From contig JAQMWT010000105.1 in NCBI GenBank assembly GCA_029834535.1, positions 80,822-144,821 of the forward strand: a stretch of DNA of 64,000 nucleotides. Reading direction: 5' to 3'. The notes under the pieces were generated by a model. It worked only from the letters and a program-made list of their open reading frames with translations, had not been told where the DNA came from and ran no database searches. A program made the position numbers and the translations under genes. Every line of letters starts with the position of its first letter. Position 1 is the stretch's first letter. Origin of the DNA: Chrysophaeum taylorii. Lineage: Eukaryota; Sar; Pelagophyceae; Pelagomonadales; Pelagomonadaceae. Positions 51,745 to 61,189 of this stretch are shown piece after piece.

Positions 51745-53501
51745 TGGCCCTCGCAGACGCTTGTCGGCGCTGCTGCATTCGCGAGTTCGATCCACAGCAT
51801 CTCGCTATCACATCGTGGGCCTTCGCGAAGCTCGATATCGAAGTGACTCAACTCTTCGCGGCGATCGCCGGCGCGGCTCCTTCGCGGCTGGGCGAGTTCG
51901 ATCCGCAGGGGCTCGCAAACACGGCGTGGGCCTTTGCGACGGCGGGCATCGAGGCCCCTCAGCTCTTCGCGGCAATTGCTGGCGCGGCTACTTCGAGGGC
52001 GAACGAGTTCAAACCTCAGAACCTCGCCAACACGGCGTGGGCCTTCGCGAAGGCGGGCATCGAAGCACTTCAGCTCTTCAAGGCGATCGCCGGCGCGACT
52101 TCATCGCGCCTTGGCGAGTTCAATCCTCAGGCGCTTGCCAACACGGCGTGGGCCTTCGCGACGGCGGGCATCGAGGCACCTCAGCTCTTCGCGGCGATCG
52201 CCGGCGCGGCTCCTTCGCGGCTGGGCGAGTTCAGTTCACAGAACCTCGCCAACACGGCGTGGGTCTTCGCGACGGCGGGCATCGACGCACCTCAGCTCTT
52301 CGTTGCGATGGCCAGCGCGGCTACTTTGAGGGTGAACCAATTCAGACCGCAGGAGCTCGCCAACACGGCGTGGGTCTTCGGGAAGGCGGGCATCGAGGCA
52401 CCTCAGGTCTTCGCTGCGATCGCTGATGCGGCTACGTCGCGGCTGGCCGAGTTCAACCCGCAGAACCTCGCCAACACGGCGTGGGCCTTCGGGAAGGCGG
52501 GCATCGAGGCACCTCAGCTCTTTGTGGCGATCGCCGCCGCGGCTCCTTCGCGGCTTGGCGAGTTCAACCCACAGAACCTCGCCAACACGGCGTGGGCCTT
52601 CGCGACGACGGGCATCGAGGCACCTCAGGTCTTCGCTGCGATCGCCGGCGCGGCTCCTTCGCGGTTGGGCGAGTTCAACCCACAGAACCTCGCCAACACG
52701 GCATGGGCCTTCGCGAAGGCGGGCATCGACGCACCTCAGCTCTTCGCGGCAATTGCCTCCGCGGCTCCTTCGCGGTTGGGCGAGTTCAACCCGCAGCACC
52801 TCGCCAACACGGCGTGGGCCTTCGCGACGGCAGGCATCGAGGCACCTCAGCTCTTCGCGGCGATCGCCGACGTGGCTCCTTCTCGGCTGGACGAGTTCAG
52901 TTCACAAAACCTCGCCAACACGGCGTCGGCCTTTTCCTGCGTCGACTGGAAAATTGACCCCGAGTTTTTCGCCGAGCTCGCTCGCAGAGCTGTCGGAGAT
53001 CTCCATGCCCTCGATGATCGTGGCCTGTCGCAGCTCCACCTTGCTTCGCTGCACTTTCACCTCGAGTGGCCCGACTACCGGAACTTTCCTCTGACAAAAC
53101 ACCAGCAGATGCTCCTGGCGGCGCATCAATGCCAGGACCCATCACCATCCCAACTTCAGCATGACGTTGCGACTGCGCTCGACCGAGTTGGCTGGACGCC
53201 GCACATTTTCGAGCACGTGACCGAATTGGGATTGTCGCTCGACATGGCTCAACCCGACACCAAACTTGCGGTCGAAGTCGATGGGCCGTACCACTTTCTC
53301 AAGACAACGAGGAGGGTCGAGAACGGCTCTACGCGCTTCAAGTCCCGACTGTTGCGGCGGTTTGGATGGAACGTGATTCACACCCCTTTTTTCGAGTGGC
53401 AAGCTCTCCACGGCGAGCGAGACCAGGACTCTTACCTCCGGGCTATGCTGCTGCGAAGTGTTCGGTACGGCGCACACGTAACAAAAACAAAGGCTATTTA
53501 G
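51573..53501 (+). CDS. LANTAWAFA-repeat protein with RAP domain
   Basis: 642 residues. Residues 1-70 include EFSARNLSTAAHRVAKF, the usual lead-in helix pair of this family. From residue 71, eleven tandem 37-residue repeats follow (EF.PQ.LANTAWAFA..GI, then APQLFAAIA.AAPSRLG), each predicted as two helices, building an RNA-binding solenoid like OPR/FASTK-type proteins. Residues about 560-625 form a RAP domain (KLAVEVDGPYHF, STRFKSRLLRRFGWNVI, PFFEWQAL), a fold common in organellar RNA-processing factors. Plastid or mitochondrial RNA processing is the likely role; no transit peptide can be assigned because the true N-terminus is unclear. The DNA repeats are 111 bases and so similar that two other frames stay open across them. 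The ATG used is the first in frame; the real start may be upstream. Confidence 0.8.
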   Translation: MAANTTGKADDGPRCDSRDDSFAPRGDEFSARNLSTAAHRVAKFGGRDRDLRRDRRVMALADACRRCCIREFDPQHLAITSWAFAKLDIEVTQLFAAIAGAAPSRLGEFDPQGLANTAWAFATAGIEAPQLFAAIAGAATSRANEFKPQNLANTAWAFAKAGIEALQLFKAIAGATSSRLGEFNPQALANTAWAFATAGIEAPQLFAAIAGAAPSRLGEFSSQNLANTAWVFATAGIDAPQLFVAMASAATLRVNQFRPQELANTAWVFGKAGIEAPQVFAAIADAATSRLAEFNPQNLANTAWAFGKAGIEAPQLFVAIAAAAPSRLGEFNPQNLANTAWAFATTGIEAPQVFAAIAGAAPSRLGEFNPQNLANTAWAFAKAGIDAPQLFAAIASAAPSRLGEFNPQHLANTAWAFATAGIEAPQLFAAIADVAPSRLDEFSSQNLANTASAFSCVDWKIDPEFFAELARRAVGDLHALDDRGLSQLHLASLHFHLEWPDYRNFPLTKHQQMLLAAHQCQDPSPSQLQHDVATALDRVGWTPHIFEHVTELGLSLDMAQPDTKLAVEVDGPYHFLKTTRRVENGSTRFKSRLLRRFGWNVIHTPFFEWQALHGERDQDSYLRAMLLRSVRYGAHVTKTKAI

Positions 53502-53701
53502 GTACATATGGGTTTTAATATAAACAAGTGCAGGCCAGTAAGTTCACCTACTCCCAATCTCTAACCCTAGTAAGTTCACCTGGTCTGGTCCCAGTTTCAC
53601 CTGGTCACTTAGCTCACCTAGTCCCAATCTCCAACCCCAGTAAGTTCACCTGGTCCCAGTAAGTTCACCTACAGTGCGCGTGTAGACGCCGTGAGGGGGG
53701 G

Positions 53702-54250
53702 TTATCGGTATTGCGCAGCACGTGTGGGGTAGGGTGGAGTCGTCGACCCAGATGAGTATATCCTCGGGGTTGCCGATCGACAGAGAGCCACGTAGAGCTG
53801 GACGTGGCAGAAGACGGGCTTGGGCAAGAGGACGCCGACCTCGCGGGGCGTCTGGCCCTGGCTCTTGTTGATCGCTTGGCGTAGGCGGGCCTTACGGGAT
53901 ACAGGTTGGAGGAGCCTCGGTGACAACGACACGATCGATCATGTATCTGGTACCGTTGCAGTGGCCGTGCGAGGTTGCGAAGACTTTAAGCTCGCGATCA
54001 AAGTCAGCATGCCGTTGGCTGTCGGGGAGTTGAAAACTCGACTGTAAAGAGCGAGGCGTCGTCTTCCGACCCAACCTAGTCGGCCGAAAAGAACTCCGAC
54101 GCCTCGTCTCCGGGAAAAAAGGCCGCGGTCACGCGCGCGTTGTCAGCATCGACAACATCGTTTCGACGGGGCGTGAGAATGGCGCGCTGAAAGAGCCGCC
54201 GCGGGTCGTGGAAATAGTCTGCGAGGTCGCCGTAGACGGCTTGGTGGATC
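53702..54250 (-). pseudogene. Helitron helicase C-terminal fragment, unit 1
   Basis: The minus strand encodes LFQRAIL.PRRNDVVDADNA, FFPGDEASEFFSAD-stop, then in other frames GHCNGTRYMIDRVVVTE and INKSQGQTPREVGVLL with PVFCHVQLYVALCRSATP. These are the last Pif1-type helicase motifs of Helitron proteins. A TAG after FFSAD and at least one frameshift make it dead. Confidence 0.8.
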
Positions 54251-54333
54251 ACTGTCTGGCTCTCGCGCCTACCTGATCCTTACTCTCGCGCCTACCTTAT
54301 CCTTACCCTAAATCGAGGGACAAACAGACAAAC

Positions 54334-54383
54334 ATCCTTCATGCTCCCCACACACACCCCCCTCTTAGCAGTCGACATTTAAA
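54334..54383 (+). mobile_element. LINE 3'-end scrap, 50 bases
   Basis: ATCCTTCATGCTCCCCACAC to GTCGACATTTAAA, inserted in the GACAAACA tract of unit 1; the other units lack it. Flanks AGACAAAC/AGACACAA may be an imperfect duplication. Confidence 0.65.
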
Positions 54384-54429
54384 GACACAAGTGCAGGCCA
54401 GTAAGTTCACCTAGTCCAAATCTCTAACC

Positions 54430-54595
54430 CCAGTAAGTTCGGCGTAAACCCAATCTCTTTAGTTCGGCGTAAACCCGCACCCACTCACCCCACTCTCCTT
54501 CGAGCTCGTCGCTCTCACCCCCGCCAATCTAAGCTGCTTTGATCCGCACACGCCGCTAAACTTTGAGTTTACTCTAAAAGCCCCAGTAAGTTCAC
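54430..54595 (+). repeat. Dispersed repeat R2, copy 2, in unit 2
   Basis: Shares CACTCACCCCACTCTCCTT, CCCCCGCCAATCTAAGCTGC and TTTGAGTTTACTC with 5131-5260. Present only in the middle tandem unit. Confidence 0.6.
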
Positions 54596-54735
54596 ACTTG
54601 GTCTCAGTAAGCTCACCTGGTCACTAAATTCACCTAGTTCCAATCTCTAACCCCAGTAAGTTCACCTGGTTCCAGTAAGTTCACCTGGTCCCAGTAAGTT
54701 AACCTATAGTGCGCGTGTAGACGCCGGGAGGGGGC

Positions 54736-55290
54736 TTATCGGTATTGCGCAGCACGTGTGTAGGGTGGAGTCGTCGACCAAGAAGAGGATATCCTCGGGG
54801 TTGCCGATCGACAGAGAGCCACGTAGAGCTGGACGTGGCAGAAGACGGGCTTCGCCAAGAGGACGCCGACCTCGCGGGGCGTCTGGCCCTGGCTCTTGGT
54901 GATCGTTTGGCGTCGGCGGGCCTTAAGGGATACAGGTTGGAGGAGCCTCGGTGACAACGACACGATCGATCATGTATCTGGTACCGTTGCAGTGGCCGTG
55001 CGACGGGTCGAGGTTGCGAAGACTTTAAGCTCGCGATCAAAGTCAGCATGCCGTTGGTTGTCAGGGAGTTGAAAACTCTACTGTAAAGAGCGAGGCGTCG
55101 TCTTCCGACCCAGCCTAGTCAGCCGAAAAGAACTCCGACGCCTCGTCTCCGGGAAAAAAAGGCCGCGGTCATGCGCGCGTTGTCAGCATCGACAACATCG
55201 TTTCGACGGGGCGTGAGAATGGCGCGCTGAAAGAGCCGCCGCGGGTCGTGGAAATAGTCTGCGAGGTCGCCGTAGACGGCTTGGAGGATC
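54736..55290 (-). pseudogene. Helitron helicase C-terminal fragment, unit 2
   Basis: Same blocks and the same TAG after FFSAD as unit 1. Includes ITKSQGQTPREVGVLLAKPV and FCHVQLYVALCRSATP in one frame (54736-54963). Confidence 0.8.
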
Positions 55291-55560
55291 ACTGTCTGGC
55301 TCTCGCGCCTACCTGATCCTTACTCTCGCGCCTACCTGATCCTTACCCTAAATCGAGGGACAAACAGACAAACAAACAAACAAACAAACAAACAAACACA
55401 AGTGCAGGCCAGTAAGTTCACCTAGTCCCAATCTCTAACCCTAGTAAGTTCACCTGGTCTGGTCCCAGTTTCACCTGGTCACTCAGCTCACCTAGTCCCA
55501 ATCTCCAACCCCAGTAAGTTCACCTGGTCCCAGTAAGTTCACCTACAGTGCGCGTGGGGC

Positions 55561-56120
55561 TTATCGGTATTGCGCAGCACGTGTGGAGTAGGGTGGAGTC
55601 GTCGACCAAGAAGAGGATATCCTCGGGGTTGCCGATCGAAAGAGAGCCACGTAGAGCTGGACGTGGCAGAAGACGGGCTTCGCCAAGAGGACGCGGACCT
55701 CGCGGGGCGTCTGGCCCTGGCTCTTGGTGATCGTTTGGCGTCGGCGGGCCTTAAGGGATACAGGTTGGAGGACCCTCGGTGACAACGACACGATCGATCA
55801 TGTATCTGGTATGCAGTGGCCGTGCGACGGGTCGAGGTTGCGAAGACATTAAGCTCGCGATCAAAGTCAGCATGCCGTTGGTTGTCAGGGAGTTGAAAAC
55901 TCTACTGTAAAGAGCGAGGCGTCGTCTTCCGACCCAGCCTAGTCAGCCGAAAAGAACTCCGACGCCTCGTCTCCGGGAAAAAAAGGCCGCGGTCATGCGC
56001 GCGTTGTCAGCATCGACAACATCGTTTCGACGGGGCGAGAGAATGGCGCGCTGAAAGAGCCGCCGCGGGTCGTGGAAATAGTCTGCGAGGTCGCCGTAGA
56101 CGGCTTGGAGGATCACTGCC
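55561..56120 (-). pseudogene. Helitron helicase C-terminal fragment, unit 3
   Basis: Nearly identical to unit 2, with the same TAG stop. Part of the GHCNGTRYM block is deleted (CAT..ACC shortened at about 55808). Confidence 0.8.
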
Positions 56121-56254
56121 TGGCTCTCGCGCCTACCTGATCCTTACTCTCGCGCCTACCTGATCCTTACCCTAAATCGAGGGACAAACAAACAGACAGA
56201 CAGACAAACAGACAAACATCTGTCGATTAGTAGTTAAGATAAGAAAGATAAGAA

Positions 56255-56480
56255 AAGATGTCACATCACATCACTGGTTCTCTTAATTTCTCGGGTCACA
56301 TCACTGACTCCTTACCCTCATCACTTCGCCTAATAATAAATAGGACACATCACTCGTCCTCTCGGGCCACATCACTCGTTCCAGGACGGAGCTCCGGAGC
56401 GACACGAAAAACGGGTCACATCACTGGTTCTTAGAAACCAGTAATGTGACCCTGCTTGCCGAAGGCGGAACCAGTGATGT
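56255..56480. repeat. TCACATCACTGGTT array with a hairpin
   Basis: About seven copies of GGGTCACATCACTGGTTC and variants, five in plus and two in minus orientation. At 56413-56452 a plus and a minus copy meet head to head: 17-base arms with one mismatch and a 6-base loop. Not shared with other regions of the window. Confidence 0.7.
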
Positions 56481-56932
56481 GACCCGAAGGTTGACCAGGA
56501 TTTTTTATGGGTAATGGTCACGTCACGGGTTGTTTCGAATATTTCTTGTATCTTGATGCCCGCCGACGGGCCGCGGCGGTGTGCGCGCCTGTGTTACCAA
56601 CGCAATAATGGACGTTGCGAACGGCCGCCGGGCCTGGTGAGTTGCTCGTGCCAGCAGATATGGTCTACTTCATTTTGTGGCACGCGGCGAGGCTCGACTG
56701 CTCTTCGGGGCAATTGTGCCGCGCCGTGACAATAGACGCGGAGCCTCGGCCTGCCCCGGTGCCCCGCGGCCCTGGCCGGGACTCTGCTCGGTCCATTCGC
56801 CAGAACCAGAAAAGTAGTGGGTTCCTACCCCATCTTCCATATACTCTCTAAGTTAGGGCCGGGGAAGTGCTGCGGGGCACTGCTGGTCACCCCCCGGCGC
56901 TTTTCGTCGGTGAACTTCCGGGTGAAGGCCCT
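56481..56932. other. Unassigned spacer
   Basis: Short frames only (56514-56729, 56615-56851) with no recognised motif. It abuts the Gypsy-3 LTR. Confidence 0.4.
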
Positions 56933-57267
56933 TGTGGCGTAAGGAGAATTTTAGGGGCTACCTGGCGTGCCTTCGAATCCTGGCTCGCCGATCGCGTCCG
57001 TGCCCTTGGTGGGATCACTGGACGAGGATGGCCGTTCTCCCGCCACGCGACCACAAACAACTCCTGCGCCTGGTCCTCTCAACTTGAGGATCGGCTGTTG
57101 CTTTATGATCAAGGATAATCGAAATCAGAAATCAGGGTGACACATGTCACGGAAAAGGAAGATGATGTCAGAGAAAACTCTGACATCATCGGAACGGAGT
57201 AGGGTGCCCCTGATGAGGGGGGCCCTAGAAGAGGGGTAAGCCTTAGGAGGCGGGAGTTGCCGCCACA
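56933..57267 (-). repeat. Gypsy-3 3' LTR
   Basis: On the minus strand it runs from TGTGGCGGCAACTCCCGCC to CCTTACGCCACA, 335 bases, close to the Gypsy-2 LTR length. The two ends are imperfect inverted repeats. The start is certain because the same AGGGGAGTCC precedes it as in Gypsy-2; the inner end is inferred from the terminal repeat. Confidence 0.65.
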
Positions 57268-57307
57268 GGACTCCCCTGGTAAGAATTCGAGCTGCCCCAG
57301 CGAGGTG

Positions 57308-58858
57308 CTAGCGCGAGGAGCGCGGCTTCGCCTTACGAGCATCTCGTGAACGAATCTTCTGGTAAACGCGGGTGATGATCGGTTCAGGAACACGACCACT
57401 GCGTAAAGTAAACTTGGGGACCAACACGTCAATCTCGTGCGGAGCGAAATCCGTGACACAAGGAGTTGTGTTGGAGGAAATTCGGGACTTGTCGGTGAAA
57501 CTTCGACCTTCAACGTCCTTGAATTCGGGCTTGAGCTTGCGGTGCGAAAGGTGAGAGGTCGGCTTGAAATAAGCGACATCATCATTCGGACCCAAATCGG
57601 AATAGAAATGTAGAGCGACACGATCATTTTGGTAATCGTAAGGCTCGTAAACTTCGGCAACATAAATCTTCTTGCGCCAATCAGAGCGCTTCCGGTCAGG
57701 AATCCGGAAAACAACAAACTTACCGTGCTGATAATCATCACGAAAGGTTTCTTCGGGTTTGCGGAGGGTTTGATCAACGATCGGAGGTACCATCACCGGC
57801 GTGATCTGACTTACATGAACACGTCGTTCTTCGGGCGGAGAGTTGAGAGACTCAATCCTATAGGTGACCGGGGAGAGGCGTTCCTTGATAATAAACGGCC
57901 CTCGCCATTCCGGTCGAAGTTTGTTCTGAAGGAAAAGGATGTAGAGCAAAACGTGCGATCCTTCCTTGTATTCAACATCAACATGATCAGCATTGTAAGC
58001 CAATCGCTGTTTCTTCAAAGCTTTCTCACGAGCCTCGCGGACGATCTTTGTATAATATTTCAATCGTTCGCGAGTCTCGGCGACTGCATCAGAGCGAGTC
58101 TTCGGCAATAATCGTGTATCAAAATCCATGAGCGTGTAGTCAGTCGGTAGCATCGGCTGACGGTTCAGGCGTAGCATAAAGGGCGAAATCTGCGTGCCTG
58201 GAATAAACTTGCGGTTGTAGCAAAACGCAATATAATGAGCAAAGTCAGGCCAATCCGTGATGTTCCGGCCTTGAAGGCAAGCACGGAGGAAGGCCTTGAT
58301 AAATCGGTTGACACGCTCAGCCGGGTTCGACTGGGCATGATAAGGAATCGTAGTTTGGTATCGGGTGTTGAAGAGATGGCAGAACTCGCGCATCAACTTG
58401 TTCACGAACTCTTTACCGTTGTCGGTACGAATCATCTGGGGCAAGTAACCCTTGAGGAGAATGTTAATGACAAAAGACTCGAGGACAGACTCAGCAGTCT
58501 TATCATTCAAAACACCCAGAATCAAGAAATGCGAGAACGGATCAAAAAATACTAGAAGATACGTCTCGGGACCAGCGCTGGGCAAGGGTCCAAATAAATC
58601 CATGCAAAGAACAGCACCATCACCATCGTAGACGGGCTGCTGCAAGAGTCCAGCTCGTTTCGGCTCAGGCGTACGAGCTTTCTGACAAACTAAGCATTCA
58701 GCAATGAAGACTCCAACTTCGTTCGACATGTGGGGCCACCAAAATCGTTCTTGGATAGCCTGGACGGTACTGTGACGTCCCATATGACCACCGTTAACCG
58801 GAGTGTCATGATAGAGTCGAATAATGCGTTTGCGCAACGTAGCAGGTGCAACAATCAT
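57308..58858 (-). CDS. Gypsy-3 integrase with C-terminal extension
   Basis: The 516-codon frame is the best-preserved integrase in the window. The HHCC zinc domain is complete (LYHDTPVNGGHMGRHST and CLVCQKARTPEPK). The catalytic residues are in VLCMDLFGPL, MIRTDNGKEF and NPAERVNRF. The GPY/F-like module (LRPEWRGPFIIKERLSPVTY) and the extension (KFVVFRIPDRKRSDWRKKIY, VAEVYEPYD, RKLKPEFKDVEGRSF) follow. It would insert cDNA into the genome after cleavage from a Pol polyprotein. The ATG here is internal to Pol; the upstream part is in a different frame (58855-59235), so the polyprotein is broken. Confidence 0.85.
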   Translation of the reverse strand: MIVAPATLRKRIIRLYHDTPVNGGHMGRHSTVQAIQERFWWPHMSNEVGVFIAECLVCQKARTPEPKRAGLLQQPVYDGDGAVLCMDLFGPLPSAGPETYLLVFFDPFSHFLILGVLNDKTAESVLESFVINILLKGYLPQMIRTDNGKEFVNKLMREFCHLFNTRYQTTIPYHAQSNPAERVNRFIKAFLRACLQGRNITDWPDFAHYIAFCYNRKFIPGTQISPFMLRLNRQPMLPTDYTLMDFDTRLLPKTRSDAVAETRERLKYYTKIVREAREKALKKQRLAYNADHVDVEYKEGSHVLLYILFLQNKLRPEWRGPFIIKERLSPVTYRIESLNSPPEERRVHVSQITPVMVPPIVDQTLRKPEETFRDDYQHGKFVVFRIPDRKRSDWRKKIYVAEVYEPYDYQNDRVALHFYSDLGPNDDVAYFKPTSHLSHRKLKPEFKDVEGRSFTDKSRISSNTTPCVTDFAPHEIDVLVPKFTLRSGRVPEPIITRVYQKIRSRDARKAKPRSSR

Positions 58859-60610
58859 CGGTGCAAATCAGCAGAAATGCGGTAAAGAACATCTTTAACG
58901 ACTTCGAATCGTTCGTTCGCTCGGGAACGTCGTGGCGTCTGACCTTGGGCCATTCGGTAGCGAATATCCTCGCACGTAGCATCAGATTCTTGCTCACGTG
59001 CGATCTCCGCGAGCGTCATATTATCGGGTATCTTATCGATATAATCTTTGTAAGCGGCTGCGTCCTTGAAGATCTGTGGCTCATCACGCGCACGGTTCTT
59101 CCGACGTTGTCTCGTAGCGTGAGACGTAGCCAATTTCATCGGATCCTTTTCAGGGTCTTCGTCTCCGTCTTCCGGCAGTTCGGTCGTGATAAACGACATT
59201 ATGAAGTGGCAGCCAGAGACGGGAACCTCGGTCATCGTCGGGGAAGCTCTTGGAACACTAAATACGCGTGGTTCAAAGGTTCTCCAAACTCGTCAGTCTC
59301 GATGACATGATCAATCGGGTTGCGGGAGAGACAGTCAGGGATACTCATTCCCGGTGACTTTCCCGGCTTGTAACCAAGTTCAGGGTCAAAATTGGCGAGG
59401 CGCATCGCCCAACGAGCAAGCTGCCCAGACGCGTCGCCTTACGTAAAAACGTCAAATTTCGGTGATCGGTCTCCAAAACAGTCCGGTGCCCTTCTATGTA
59501 GGCTCGAAAGTGCTCTAGAGAAAGTATAAATGCCAGCAGCTCTAGCCGACGAGGCTCATAAATCCGCATCTCCTTCGGCACAGCTCGGCTCCAGTATTCA
59601 ATTACTCGTTCTTCTCGAGTCACTCTTCCGGCATCGTCCTTGACTTCGACAATTGGAAGAGATATGCTCCAAGTCCATCCTTAAAGCATCGGATCGGATC
59701 TGAAAAGGCAGATCATAATCGGCGTGGTAGACTCCACGGGAATCAACCTTCAATAATCGTATCCCAAGCTTTCTGACACTCGGGCGTCCACTCGAACTTT
59801 ACACCTTCGAGGCATAATCGTCTTAACGGTTCCACAATCTTCGAGTAGCCCTTCACATATCGCCGGCAGTAATTACTCATGCCGATGAAAGAGCGTATCT
59901 GGGTCTTCGGGGAAGTATTCGGTAAAGTACCTGGAATCGGCATCTTCTGCAGTGCTTCCAGCGTCTTTGGATTCGGCTTCAAGCCTTCTGGGGTAGAAAT
60001 GTGTCCCAGAAATTCTATATCATCCTTGAGAGGTGGAACTTCGCGGTTCGACCGCTGTACCCTCTCTGTGCCAAATGACACATCACTTCGATCAAAACTT
60101 GTAAATGTCGATGAAGATCGTCGGATCCCATCATAATATCGTCAACAAACGCAACCAAGTCTTGATACATCCATTTCGAAAGGTCGCTCGCCATTTGCTT
60201 GCAGAAAGAGCTCCGGCTGTCTTCACACCTAGAGGTAATCGCAAGAAACTGTGAGCGCCAAGTGGGCTAACCATCGTGACAGCGTCCTGCGCTGCCGGAT
60301 CCAGACGAAGGTTGTGGTATCCCCACCTAATATCAATGCATGTCCGCCATCGTCTCATCGCGAGAAAGGCGAAAGCATCATCTTGTCGAATGTTTGGCCA
60401 ACTGTCATTGACCAATTGATCGTTGAGCTGACGTAAGTCAACTGCAGCACGGAACGCGTTTGACGTTCCAATCTCAGCTCCTTTCTTCGGAAGCATCAAC
60501 ACAGGAAAGCCCCAAGGTGAGTTGGCCGGACGAATGACTCCATCCCGGCACCACTCGCTGATCTGCTTGCGGAGACAATCGAGCTTCGCAGTCGATCGGT
60601 AGGGCGTCAT
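58855..60610 (-). pseudogene. Gypsy-3 RT-RNase H, frameshifted
   Basis: The frames are 60131-60610 (RT: CRDGVIRPANSPWGFPVL, CIDIRWGYHNLRL), 59743-60081 (RT tail, IRSFIGMSNYCRRYV), 59345-59623 (RNase H, EPRRLELLAFILSLEHF, LETDHRNLTFL) and 58855-59235 (linker). The YLDD-type motif region around 60130-60190 is split by a frame change. The order matches Gypsy-2. Confidence 0.78.
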
Positions 60611-61189
60611 CTTAATCGGTCGCGATTCGCGTCTTTGAATCGTAGAGACACAGGAGGCGAGTCCACAGTCTCATAATCGGGTCGAAAAAGGCCGAGAATA
60701 TTGCACACAATGACGGAGCATCAGTTTCGCCTCGTCATCTAAGTGCGGATTGTCAGGAATTCACACAACCTTGTCAACTTCTTCCTTCGTAGGAATTTTA
60801 ACTTTCATGCTGGTTGTCCTTGACATGCTCAGGAGTCTGCGGCAGTGGTGCACCCTCGGCATCGCGCGGCGCATCTTTCCATGGCACATCGAACTTTTCT
60901 CGTATTTTAGTTTCACTTCCGGGTGGCTTTTGTTGATCCTCGCCTTTGACACGAACACTCGGCTCGCTCTTAATCTTCGGTTCCCGATCTCGCTCAGGAT
61001 CTGGCGGAACGAAATCGGTGACGGACCAGCAGAAGAAGCATGAGACGTCCCCGGCTCATCTGTAGGCGGAATCAACGGTACTCTGGAGGTTTGGTGTGAT
61101 CTTGAAGATCATCCGTCGACACCATCTTATGACACGTGTGCGCGTGTTTAACAGCGGAACAGCGTGACGAAGAGTGGTTTCATCAATCT

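Larger units (their letters stand above)
53525..56215. repeat. Tandem triplication of a Helitron 3'-end unit
   Basis: Three direct copies starting at about 53525, 54388 and 55399, each beginning CAAGTGCAGGCCAGTAAGTT. Each contains a TAAGTTCACCTGGTCCCAG minisatellite, a helicase fragment on the minus strand, CTCTCGCGCCTACCT..ATCCTTACC repeats and a GACAAACA microsatellite. The second copy is longer because it holds dispersed repeat R2 (54430-54595). The first copy holds a LINE scrap at its right edge. Confidence 0.85.

Noticed and set aside
52236-52799. A minus-strand protein across the RAP repeats
   Set aside because: It is an antisense shadow of the highly regular 111-base repeats.
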